Part shown: positions 46,800 to 56,831 of the stretch, in pieces
Position numbering within the stretch: the stretch's first letter is position 1
How the letters are laid out: each line of letters begins with the position of its first letter
Source: Multifurca ochricompacta
Lineage: Eukaryota; Basidiomycota; Agaricomycetes; Russulales; Russulaceae
Direction of reading: 5' to 3'
DNA: 64,000 nucleotides
NCBI GenBank assembly: GCA_022496185.1
Contig: WTXG01000006.1
Coordinates: 744,001 to 808,000, forward strand
The notes under the pieces: generated by a model
What the model saw: only the letters and a program-made list of their open reading frames with translations
What the model was told of the DNA's origin: nothing
Databases searched by the model: none
Made by a program: the position numbers and the translations under genes

Positions 46800-47304
46800 T
46801 GTCAAACAGGCATGAGGCGCAGCATACTGACTGTAGGTTGTTAGCGTGTAAGGCTAGAAGACAAGTTATACTTCAGAGATGAAGAAAACTCTGTATTACT
46901 ATACTACACACCTAGAAGACAAGTTATCTACAAGAGATGGTTAGTTATAGGTAAGGTAGTAAGTAGTGAGAGTGGGACTTACACTTCAGAGATGAAGAAA
47001 ACTCTGAAGTGTAAGAGACGAAACAGACACCCTTATATACACTTCAAGGGATGGTCTGTGCACTGGGAATAAGTCCACAAGTGCCGGACAAAGTCCAAAC
47101 AATAAACATGAGGGAGAAAGGCCATTGGCCACTACAGAAATCACATGTTACATGGTGCATCAGTCAGCTACTGCGGAACATGAGAAGGAAAGTAATAATG
47201 ATAATGTAAATAGTCCAAAACTCTGGTACCTAATCTAATCTACAAAGTAGCTAATCTAATCACCTGATGCCTGAAGCATCACCGAACATCTTCTGCATTC
47301 AACA
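46800..47304 (-). repeat. Copia-1 5' LTR
   Basis: 505 bp, TGTCAAACAGGCATG...GCATTCAACA on the plus strand. A TATA box (CCTTATATAC, about 47030-47040) and the 13-bp stem-loop at 46979-47014 are present. Left neighbour TAACC belongs to the element; right neighbour is CATGC of Copia-3. Confidence 0.85.
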
Positions 47305-47494
47305 CATGCCTCAAGCCAATCATTGGCATTATCAGACTCCATTGCTTCCCTAAAAGTAAGGGGGTCCCTATAAGGGGCACCAGCAGCATTGAGTAGTTCT
47401 GTCATCCCAAGTCTGGAAGAATGTTGCACAAACTCTGCATTATCCTCAGTGTTGAAGCAAGGATTCAGATGACAATTTCTTTTAGGGCAAGCAT

Positions 47495-47995
47495 TGATGA
47501 ACAGGCATGTGTGCGCAGTGATACTGACTGTTGGTTGTTAGCATGTAAGGCTAAGGGACAAGTTATAACTTCAGAGGAGAAGAAAACTCTGTTATACTAT
47601 ACTACACACCTAAGGGACAAGTTATACTTCAAGAGACAGTTAGTCAAAGGTAAAGTAGTAAGTAGAGTAGGAAGGACTTACACTTCAGAGGAGAAGAAAA
47701 CTCTGAAGTGTAAGAGACGAAACAGACACCCTTATATACTATTCAAGGGATGGTCTGTGCGCAATGGAATGCGCTAGAATATCTACTGAGGGACAAAGGC
47801 CATTGGCCAGTGAGATATCACATGCTACACAGGATTACTAAGGTACATCAGTCAGCTGCTGCACATCACAAGAAAGAAAGTAATAATGATATGGTAAAAA
47901 GTCCGAAACTCCGAATCAATATCTAATCTAATCTTGCACAGCTTAGACCCTAACCCAGATGCCTGAAGCACCTCAAGACACATGCCGTGTCAACA
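47495..47995 (-). repeat. Copia-2 3' LTR
   Basis: TGATGAACAGGC...GCCGTGTCAACA. It holds the stem-loop at 47678-47713 and, leftwards from it in the element's sense, a TATATAAGGG box (complement, about 47728-47738). Confidence 0.92.
47678..47713 (-). promoter_or_regulatory. Conserved LTR stem-loop (Copia-2, 3' LTR copy)
   Basis: TTACACTTCAGAG and CTCTGAAGTGTAA form a perfect 13-bp stem around the loop GAGAAGAAAA. It lies about 20 bp downstream of the TATA box in element sense, so it would fall at or near the RNA 5' end. Equivalent stems: 36676-36705, 46979-47014, 54282-54317 and 55010-55039. Confidence 0.7.
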
Positions 47996-48200
47996 TCCCT
48001 CCATGATTAAGGCATCAGGTCAAAATGAATTGAATGAGCATATCGCCAGTCAAGAGGCATGAGAGTGAGTCGACGAGAGGAGAGGAGTGATCTGAAGTGT
48101 GTTATGCAAACTGAAATGTGTTCAGTTACACACCTCTTGTGTCACTCTTGAGGTCGACAACATGGCCTTTCTTGTGCCACATTCGAGGTCAAGAATATGC

Positions 48201-49076
48201 TCATATGAGTCCAAGTTCAGTAACCATGGTTTCATGTGACGCTCTTGGTAGAGACTTTGTGAAGCCATCTGCCAGCATTTCACCAGTGGGAGTTCGCACT
48301 AATTCGATTAGATGCAATTCGACATACTCCCTGATTGCATGGTACTTTATTGGTATGTGTTTTGACCACCTTCCTGTGACAGGGTTTAATGCCAAGTCTA
48401 TGGCACCCTTATTGTCACAGTGGAGTTGTATGGGTGAAGCGACTTCATATCCCAATTCCTCCATAAACGTCCTATACCACGTGGCCTGATTGGAAGCCTC
48501 AGCTAGGCTCATATATTCAGCTTCTGTGGTGGACTGTGCTACAGTCTTTTGCTTTCTAGAGCACCAGGATATGGCTCCATTCGCTAGCATATAGACGTAG
48601 CCCGAAGTAGAGTGGCAGTCCTCTTGATCTCCCCATGAGGAATCTGCAAAGCCACAAAGGCCACTGTCTTCATTCCCTCCAGAATATCGCAGCCTGTAGT
48701 TCATAGTAGCATTCAGGTACTTTAGAACATACTTTGCTAGGTGCAGATGATGTTGTGAAGGATTGGAAGCATATTGACTAAGGCGCGCAACAGCAAAGCT
48801 AATGTCGGGTCTGCTTCCAATCTGCACCCATAGCAGTGACCCCATTAGCTGTTGATACTTTTTTATTTCTGAAGTAGATGCCTGGCCTTCAAACTTGACC
48901 AGATGTGTATCCGCGCCGGTTGGTAGGGGAGTGTATACTGGATTGGAATCCCTCATCCCAAACTTCTCAAGAATAGACGAAACATAAGCTGCTTGATCAA
49001 TTTCCAGCATCTTATTAGGACGATCTCTGGTGATGTTAACACCGAGATATGACTGGATTTCTCCCAAGTCAGTCAT
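48201..49076 (-). pseudogene. Copia-2 RNase H domain
   Basis: 291-aa frame: MTDLGEIQSYLGVNITRD, YQQLMGSLLWVQIGSRPDISFAVARLSQYAS, FADSSWGDQEDCHSTSGYV, ISWCSRKQKTVAQSTTEAEYMSLAEA (RNase H acidic residues), LHCDNKGAIDLALNPV, KHIPIKYHAIREYV, and an end in MLADGFTKSLPRASHE. The domain itself is complete, but it is out of frame with RT upstream (shift near 49080-49200). Confidence 0.88.
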
Positions 49077-49111
49077 CTCATATTGGCTTGATAGAGATTC
49101 CTTCAGCCATG

Positions 49112-49897
49112 TTATCTTATCTTTTGAAGATCCAAGTATAGTGATGTCATCAACATAAAGAATGACGAAAAGTGAATCATCCCCCCCTGGTGATGATACA
49201 CATATACTCCTGCATCAGAGTACGTCTGAGTGAAGCCCAGTTCATTAAGAACCACATGAAATTGAAGATTCCATGCCCGGGAGGCTTGTTTGAGGCCGTA
49301 TAATGCTTTTTGTAGCCTACAAACTTTGGACTCTTGTCCAGCAATGATGAAACCAACAGGTTGCTCCATATAAATCTCCTCATCCAGATCGCCATGAAGG
49401 AATGCCGATTTGACATCCATCTGGTGGATTTCCCAATCCTCTAGCGTAGCTAACACTAGTAATAAATGAAGTGATTCAAATCTGGCGACTGGGGAGAATG
49501 TTTCATCAAAGTCCACTCCTTCTATTTGAGTGAAACCTTTTGCCACAAGCCTAGCATGAAACCATCCATCTGGTTTCAGCTTAAAAACCCATTTGGATTT
49601 GACTGCCTTTCTTCCTTCAGGAAGATCCTCAAGGTGCCACACATTTAGCCTTTTTAAAGCATCTATTTCATATTTGCATGCCTCAAACCATTCGGCAGCA
49701 TTATCAGACTGCATTGCCTCCTGATAGGTCAGGGGGTCTCTATAGGAGACACCGGCGGCATTTAGCAATTCCATGGTCCCAAGTCTGGTTGAACCTTGCA
49801 CAAACTCTGCATTATCCTCATTGTAAAAGCAAGGATTCAGACGACGTGATTGTTTTGGCATAACAGTATCAAGATCTAGATCTTCTTGTATGGCCAT
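49112..49897 (-). pseudogene. Copia-2 reverse transcriptase
   Basis: NAAEWFEACKYEIDALKRLNVW, KSKWVFKLKPDG, FTQIEGVDFDETFSPVARF, MDVKSAFLHGDLDEEIYMEQPVGF and LQKALYGLKQASRAWN are in frame. The YVDD block (about 49140-49160) is in another frame after a shift near 49190. The frame begins after a stop at about 49900. Confidence 0.88.
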
Positions 49898-49900
49898 GGA

Positions 49901-50754
49901 TCATTGTTCAGAGTGTGGACTTTCCCTAGTAAAAACTGGTTGGGAAAGTTTGCCTCTAGACCCTTTTGTTGATTTTCTAACGGCACGAGTTCTGGTGGGG
50001 AGTTGGGAGGGTTCCATTATTTGGGACGGTGGTGTCTGATAAATAGTGTCTGTGTGTGTGTCTGCTTCATTATCAGGTGTGGTAGGCTCAGGATTTATTT
50101 GAGGAGGCTCCACTACCTCCTGTTCCTCAACCTCGGTATCCTTATACTCAGGATCCTGAGGAACTGTGGCTATTGCTGGTGAGGGTTGAACAGACCCTCC
50201 CTCAACTGGAACGACTTGTTCCTTTGCTTTATCTCTGTTGTTCACTACAGAGTGGGACAGGAAGGACTCTTCATTAAACGTCACATCTCTGGACAAAACG
50301 AAGGACTGGGTATGTCTATCCCATAGAGTGTAGCCTTTACTATTTGGCTCATACCCAACAAAGACAGCTTTTTTGGCTTTAGGATCCAGTTTTTGCTGCT
50401 TGTTTTCTGGAACATGATAATACGCTTCACAACCGAAGACTTTAAAATAAAAGACATCTGGTATGTCCCCAACCAGAAGCTCAAGCAGTGTCCTCCACTT
50501 ATTTGAACGGATGGGAGTTCTGTTATATATGTGACATGCTGTAGAGACAGCGCACTCCCAAAAGCCAAGAGAAAGCCCAGCATGATGAAGCATGCTAGTG
50601 GCTTTTTCCATTATGGTTCTATTGAACCTTTCAGCTCTTCCATTCTGTTGTGGGGAGTATGGCATCGTAAGTTTATGCTCTATGCCAGCCTCACTCAGTA
50701 AGGACTTCAGCTCATTATTAACATATTTGCCACCACAGTCTGTGTGTAAGGTTT
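49901..50754 (-). pseudogene. Copia-2 integrase C-half and linker
   Basis: Frame 50665-49901 has MPYSPQQNGRAERFNRTIMEKA (third catalytic residue, E), GFWECAVSTACHIYNRTP, YFKVFGCEAYYHVPE and FVLSRDVTFNEESF, then an acidic/Pro linker, and stops at 49901-49903 just short of RT. The part before 50665 lies in a different frame with a stop near 50755. Confidence 0.85.
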
Positions 50755-51789
50755 TTATTTTTTATTTGTTTTGTTTTCTAGGAATGCCTTAACATTTGCA
50801 AAGACCGATTTGAAGTAATGTTTTGCTTTCATTGGAACAACTATAGCGCTGCGGCTAAAGTCATCTATGAAAGTGGCGAAATATAAATTCCCTTGTATTG
50901 AGGTACATTGTAGTGGACCAACTAGGTCACTATGAATGACCTCTAGGGGTGCTGAAGCCCGCTTATGAGAGGGAGGGAAAGGAAGGCAATGGGATTTTCC
51001 CATTTCGCAGCCATGACAAGGCTTTACTTCCTCTTGGCTATTCTTTAAACTGAGCCCTTTTAGGGCCTCAGGAGCATATCTTTTTAGGGCTTGTTTAGAC
51101 ATATGGCCCATTCTAAGATGCCAGATATCAAGGCTGGTTGATGCAGTATTTAGGGCAGCAGTTGATTTATCCACTATTGACCCTTGGATCCAGTAGAGAT
51201 CCCCAGCCTTGATTCCTTCCGCTATTCTTTGTCCTTTATACTCTATTGCAACATTGTATTGATCGAATAAGACCATACCACCTTTATTGGTAATATGACT
51301 TGTTGATAAGATGCGATTTCCTGCAGATGGCATGTAGAAAACGTTGTTAAGTTCCAATATATAATTTTTATTGGTCCTTATATGGATGCTTCCTACTCCT
51401 TTTATTGGGACCACAGTTCCATCTGCCACTGTAACTGTATGTCCCGAATGAGGCAGATATTCATAGAAATCTGACTCAAAGGGTGTGAAGTGGGTGGTGG
51501 CACCGCTATCCATCATCCAGGCAAATCCATCATCTTGAAAGATTTCCTTAGTCGCATTCAGAGTATAAAGTTTAATGTGAGGTGTCTCATGCACCTCCTG
51601 TATTCTTCCACTACCATTAACTATTGTAGCTACTTGGTGGGAAGATGATGGTGTACTGGTGCCTTGCACCTTCCTCTGATTGCCCTTTTTTCCAGCAGCG
51701 GCATTCTGCCGATCCTGTTTCCTCTGCCAACATTCATTTGCCTTGTGGCCCGGCTTCTGGCAGTAGAAGCAGGTGACATCATTGGACAA
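50755..51789 (-). pseudogene. Copia-2 zinc knuckle, protease and integrase N-half
   Basis: CFYCQKPGHKANEC, protease WMMDSGATTHFTP, then GAG-pre-integrase WHLRMGHMSKQALKRY...CHGCEMGKSH and integrase HSDLVGPLQ...FATFIDDFSR. It overlaps gag in another frame around 51630-51789, which reflects a single-base shift after the AHINKTK segment rather than programmed frameshifting as far as I can tell. Confidence 0.87.
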
Positions 51790-52589
51790 TGATGCACCTG
51801 CAGGTTGTGGCGTGATAATTTGTACCTTTTTATTTTTGTTTTGTTGATGTGGGCTGCTTTGTTAAGAGCAGCCCCAACACCACTTCCTGTGGGGCCGGCA
51901 AGTCGGCTTTCCTCATTTAGGAACCTTTGAATGAGGTCCTGAGGGGAAAGGCGTTCAGGAGGACCTGAAGCCAGGATGGAGCCAGCAATGGCACTGTATG
52001 ATGGGGGAAGGGACTGGAGCAATATAAAGCTCATCTGGAGGTCAGAGACCTCCATCCCATTTTCCTTTAGGGTATTCCTAGCATCTAGCACATGCTGCAA
52101 TTGGGGCCTAAATTGTTTGCCTTCCTCCAAACGGAAGGACAAAACTGAGCACCACAAATTGTAGGTGGCCATGCTACCCACAGTGCCATATAAGGACTCC
52201 AGCTGCTCATATTTTGAGCAGACTGATGGATACTTCCTATCTGAGGCAACCTGAGAATAAACTTCACTGGTGACTACCAGCACCAGTAAACCCATCAATA
52301 TTTCTTCAACCCTACTCCAGTCCTGGATTATGGGTTCTGACCAGGCGGCAAACCTCGCCTGGTAGTCAGTTTCCTTTTCGTCTTCCTTCTGGACCGGAGG
52401 ATTGGCATATTCAGGCCCATCATGTGTGATGTGCCTTCTCATACCATTGATCCTCAACAGGGCAGTAAATGATACCGACCACTGCAGCCAGTTAGAACCA
52501 TTGAGCTTGTTGAATTTGAAGGTGGAAGGGAAAACGATGTTAGCCATTTGAGATGTTTTAAAGGTTTTGATCCTGGTTCCAAGGAGCAA
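51630..52589 (-). pseudogene. Copia-2 Gag (UBN2-type), frameshifted near its C-terminus
   Basis: Starts MLLGTRIKTFKTSQM and matches Copia-1 gag throughout (FKFNKLNGSNWLQWSVSFTALL; SMATYNLWCSVLSFRLEEGKQF; LLQSLPPSYSAIAGSILASGPPERL). After INKTK the frame departs from the zinc-knuckle frame, ending in unrelated basic residues. Confidence 0.87.
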
Positions 52590-53474
52590 TTAGAACCAGT
52601 TGTCCAGGTCTCATTTAAGAGGGCCCATCCAATCTGTGGCGCTATGCTTCAGAACTTAAGAAAGTCCTGCCTCTGATGTGTGACTTCTAAGTAGTATAGT
52701 GAAGCTGTCTAACCCCATTCTACAACAGATCCCAAAGCCACATCAGGCGGATACTGTGTAAATAGAAGGGGAGTCATGTCATGGAGGAGCCAACCACAAG
52801 TTCCACTAGAGACAAAGGGTATATAGCCCTTCCTCTAGTGCTGGTGGTGGAGTCCATGATTAAGCCCTAGATGATTGGGGCCATGACTATAGTAGACTAT
52901 TGGTTTTCCTCTGGTGGGGCAAACCCCCACAACATGGCAGCGAATACTCCTGCCCAGAGACAAAAACCTCTAGCTACTGTGTATATACTATAGTAGTGTG
53001 GCCTACTTGTATCGAGCCCAAGCGTCATGGGAGTGACTACCCATGCCTTGTTCTAGACCCTAAACTCTACCAGTGGGTGGCTAAACCCGGCTTACGGATC
53101 GAGCCAAGCATTGACCAGACCTAAAGCCTCAAGCCTTCTGGGCAAGTGGCCTACTAAGACTATCTATGGGACGAAAACCCAGCTACAACTATGAACACTA
53201 TTTACTTAGGGCACACATGAGGAGCTTAAGGTGTTTCACCCACTAAGGGTCCCTCGTCACCTTTTGCAAGAACCCTTGAGAAAGGGCTAGCCAAACAGAT
53301 CAAGGTGGGCACATAAAGCGCACCACCTTGTGGACAGTTAAGGGCAAAAAAGACAAAAGAGAAGCTCACAAGAAAAAGTTTTATTGGGATGAAAACTTTT
53401 GAAGCTTTTGTTGAGCTCGAAGTGTTTGTTGGACTGTGATCAAAAAAGGAGTGCCAGATCAGTAATGAGCGTCA

Positions 53475-53486
53475 GGGCCCATAACC
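53475..53486 (-). other. Copia-2 primer-binding site, half initiator tRNA type
   Basis: The same GGGCCCATAACC (plus strand) as Copia-1, abutting the 5' LTR. Confidence 0.75.
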
Positions 53487-54599
53487 TGATGAACAGGCAT
53501 GTGCGCGCAGTGATACTGACTGTTGGTTGTTAGCATGTAAGGCTAAGGGACAAGTTATAACTTCAGAGGAGAAGAAAACTCTGTTATACTATACTACACA
53601 CCTAAGGGACAAGTTATACTTCAAGAGACAGTTAGTCAAAGGTAAAGTAGTAAGTAGAGTAGGAAGGACTTACTGTGACGGTTTCCGATGACTTGTGACA
53701 GGTTTTGTGACAAAACATGACGTTTTTCGAGTCGCGCGCGTGCGCGTTCGGTTTCGAGTTAAGTGACTAGGGGGCTGATAATTCTTATGATCTGATTGTT
53801 TAACTGCACACCATGCTTGTGCTACAGAGGGTGCAACCCCTCTTACTAATTCCCATCTTATTTCAGGGCCTAACCCCTGGAGCATCTGATTATCTGGATA
53901 CTTACTGGAACCTTCTGATTAGCTTATATTTACTGATTGTACCTCACTCAGGATGTATTTAAGCTACTAGATTAACTGAGACAGACTTTAAGTCTGTTCT
54001 CTTGTATCTAATACAGGTGTATTCGACTTCACTAAGATCCACTTGAACTCCCTGAGTAGCAGCTTGAGGAGGCTTCTTCCCAGTAACTCTGCAGAGCTGA
54101 TTGCTGCTGCTTTCGACTTCATTTCCTGCATGCGCCCCCTCCATAATATCGTGGGCACTTGAAACTTTGAACTAGACTAGGCCTTCTCTGTTAGACCTTG
54201 AATCTTGAGTGCGCCCCGCATCTTGAGGGCCTTCAGACATCGAAAACGTGACTGGACGCAGCAGACACCTGGCTGTGACACTTACACTTCAGAGGAGAAG
54301 AAAACTCTGAAGTGTAAGAGTTGAAACAGACACCCTTATATACTATTCAAGGGATGGTCTGTGCGCAATGGAATGTGCTAGAATATCTACTGAGGGACAA
54401 AGGCCATTGGCCAGTGAGATATCACATGCTACACAGGATTACTAAGGTACATCAGTCAGCTGCTGCACATCACAAGAAAGAAAGTAATAATGATATGGTA
54501 AAAAGTCCGAAACTCCGAATCAATATCTAATCTAATCTTGCACAGCTTAGACCCTAACCCAGATGCCTGAAGCACCTCAAGACACATGCCGTGTCAACA
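53487..54599 (-). repeat. Copia-2 5' LTR, interrupted by a solo Gypsy-type LTR
   Basis: 53487-53673 plus 54286-54599 restore a 501-bp LTR nearly identical to 47495-47995. The interruption is 53674-54280 with its CTTAC duplication. Confidence 0.9.
53674..54280 (-). mobile_element. Solo Gypsy-type LTR in the Copia-2 5' LTR
   Basis: 607 bp, TGTGACGGTTTCC...CTGGCTGTGACA, with perfect CTTAC flanks (53669-53673 and 54281-54285). Read on the minus strand its ends (TGTCACAGCCAGGTG...AACCGTCACA) resemble Gypsy-1 LTR ends, but the body is different, so it is a related subfamily. Confidence 0.88.
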
Positions 54600-54716
54600 A
54601 GCATTGTCAAGATCTACATCATCTTGAACAGCCCTATTGTGTCATTCAGAGTGTGGACTTTCCCTTGTAAAATTAGGTTGGGGAAGTCTGCCTGCAGTCC
54701 TTTCTGACCACCTAAC

Positions 54717-55213
54717 TGTTGACACAGGATGTGTCTGGAGATGCTTCAGGCATCTAAGGTTCGCTTCAGCTGTAGATTAGATTAGATTAGATTCCGGAGT
54801 ATCGGACTTTTTATGTTATCTTTATTACATTTTTTCTCACCTTACTCAGCTGATTAGTGATGGACTTAGTAATGTGCAGTATAGCATGTGATTCTCCTTT
54901 GGCCAATGGCCTTTGTCCCTCACTGTTTATTGTCTGGCACTTGTGGACTTATTCCTAGTGTGCACAGACAATCCCTTGGGGTATATAAGGGTGTCTGTTT
55001 CATCTCTTTCACTTCAGAGTTTCTTCAACCTCTGAAGTGTAAGTCTTACTATACTTTCTACTTTCCTTTGACTAACATCTCCTGTAGATACTTGTCTTTC
55101 TAGGTCAGTAGTATAGTTAAATAGAGTTTCTTCAACCTCTGAAGTATACTTGTCTTTCTAGCCTAACCACTACTAACCACAGTCAGTATAACCAGCAGCA
55201 TGATTGTTTGACA
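54717..55213 (+). mobile_element. Solo Copia-type LTR in Copia-3 linker
   Basis: 497 bp, TGTTGACACAGGATGTG...GATTGTTTGACA, with perfect CTAAC flanks (54712-54716 and 55214-55218). Close relative of 36373-36884. TATATAAGGG near 54982 is followed by the stem-loop 55010-55039. Confidence 0.9.
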
Positions 55214-55393
55214 CTAACAGCATGAGTTCTGGGGGGGAGTTCTGACAGCTCCATGATTTGGGATGGTGGAGTCTGATATATAGTGTTTGGTTGTGTGGTG
55301 TCTACTATGTTATCAGGTGTGGTAGGCTCTGGAATATTTTCTTGAGGAGGATTTTCATCCTCTTGTTCCTCTTCCAAGGTTTCCTGTTCTATA
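55214..55393 (-). pseudogene. Copia-3 linker fragment
   Basis: Short frame with TLEEEQEDENPPQEN...PNTIYQTPPSQIMELSELPPRTHAV, the acidic/Pro linker between integrase and RT seen in Copia-1 and -2. It is bounded by the solo LTR and hAT-A. Confidence 0.75.
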
Positions 55394-56823
55394 TAGTGAT
55401 TGGCAGGGGTAACCCTGGGGTATCCTTGTTGGTACCCATACCTGTACCCATACCCGTCACTATGGGTATGGGTAACCTGTGAAAACGCATGCAAGTTCTT
55501 TACTTGCATCATGCATTTCAGATAACCAGCCTGGGCCTTCCCAGACCAAGAAGATACACAACATGTTCATTTGTGGCTGCTTAAGATCCCTCAATGACTC
55601 TTGTTTTATGTTCAGAAGATTAAGATAATTCATTATTCCATTTTTATTTTATTATTCTGCTTTCAATTTTATACAAGCACAACTAAAATCCAGTATACAG
55701 CAATGATTAGATAGGATGTTATAGAACATTGATGAAAAGCCTGTCAGATAATTACACAGAATGCAAAAAAAATTGATGAACACATAGAAATTGGTAGGGG
55801 TAACCCCTGGATAATTGTTTTGATACCTGGGTTACCCATAAAATGAAACACATGCAAGTTCTTTACTTGCATCGCACATTTTGGACATCCAGCCCAGGAG
55901 ATCCCGGTCAAGGAGATATGCACTTGGACACAACACATTCATTTATGGCTACTCAAGATCCCTCAAAGATTCCTATTTTATGTTCATAAGATTAAGATAA
56001 TTTATTATTCCATTTTTATTTTATTATTCTGGTTTCAATTTTATATGAGCACAACTGTTCTTTGCATTTCTGCGCATTTCAGGTAAATGGCCTGGGCCAT
56101 CCCGGTCAAGGAGATAAGCACTTGGACACAACACGTTCATTTATGGCTACTCAAGATTCCTCAAAAATTGTTGTTTTATGTTCAGAAGATTAAATGGATC
56201 CTTTATTTACATTATTATTTTATTATTCTGGTTTCATTTCATACAAGCATGACTGTCCTAGTCCCTGGATGCACATTTCTGCATGTTTAAGTCAACCTTC
56301 CTTAATAGGAAGGAGGTCAGACCACCATGCAATGCAATGTAGTCGCTGCCCCATGCAGCTTGTAGACACACGTGGGCCTTGTTTCAATAAAGTAATTTGA
56401 TAATTAAATTATAGAATAGTCTATATTAGTCTAGAGTGTATTTTAGATAGTGCCAGACCAGCAGAATTGGTCACACGTTAATAAAACAGATGTATCATGG
56501 TTTTCAAGAAAGTGGATCACTGATAAGGATTTTATTTTACATCGCACCGTTAATCTGCTTTGATATTTTGTAGGATAATACTAGAACATATTTAACGCCA
56601 CCCTGTAGCATACATCAGATGAGATCTTGTATTTTTGTGACTGCAGATGTGTTTTATCTCGGAAATTCTACTGATCTTATCAATGCATAATCAGCGCCTA
56701 TACCCGCCAAACCTGCCGTGTGGGTATGGGTTTCCACAGGTTGGGAGCCGTATACCCGTACCTGTACCCAGCAAAACCCATGGCACTTACCCACACAGGT
56801 ATGAAACCCCTTGACAATCACTA
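55394..56823 (+). mobile_element. Non-autonomous hAT element A, 1430 bp
   Basis: Ends TAGTGATTGGCAGGGG and CCCCTTGACAATCACTA form imperfect terminal inverted repeats. A perfect 8-bp target duplication, GTTCTATA, lies at 55386-55393 and 56824-56831. Sub-terminal zones are dense in GGGTACCC/CCCGTACC-like words. Internal copies of a roughly 150-bp motif (TCAAGATCCCTCAAA...CCAGCCCAGG) recur. No transposase frame is present. Confidence 0.9.
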
Positions 56824-56831
56824 GTTCTATA

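Larger units (their letters stand above)
34009..47304 (-). mobile_element. Copia-1 retrotransposon, 3'-truncated and multiply interrupted
   Basis: Minus-strand Ty1/Copia element. From right to left: 5' LTR 46800-47304, primer site 46788-46799, leader, gag 45915-44828, [Gypsy-1 37642-44827], protease/integrase 37641-36885, [solo Copia LTR 36373-36884], integrase end and reverse transcriptase 36372-34987, [solo LTR X 34411-34986], RT end and the start of RNase H 34410-34009. The rest of RNase H and the 3' LTR are missing. The pieces line up with Copia-2 across each insertion, which confirms one original element. Its right flank abuts a Copia-3 fragment at 47305, suggesting it landed inside Copia-3. 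Confidence 0.85.
47495..54599 (-). mobile_element. Copia-2, full-length Copia element with target duplication AGCAT
   Basis: 3' LTR 47495-47995 (501 bp) and 5' LTR 53487-54599 (501 bp after removing a 607-bp solo LTR and its 5-bp duplication). Perfect AGCAT flanks lie at 47490-47494 and 54600-54604. Element order right to left: LTR, primer site 53475-53486, leader, gag (52589-51630), protease/integrase (51789-50700), integrase end/linker (50665-49901), RT (49897-49112), RNase H (49076-48201), purine-rich tract TGGAGGGA, LTR. I noted about four differences between the two LTRs. Several shifts and stops break the polyprotein, so it is recent but not autonomous as read. Confidence 0.93.

Noticed and set aside
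47305..47494. Separate small gene next to the Copia-1 LTR
   Set aside because: The sequence matches the RT-start region of the Copia elements and resumes at 54600 after Copia-2 with a shared AGCAT, so it is a Copia-3 fragment.
51630..51789. Programmed ribosomal frameshift between Copia-2 gag and pol
   Set aside because: Copia-1 has the same junction (zinc knuckle and protease) in one frame with gag, so the overlap in Copia-2 is a mutation, not a conserved signal.
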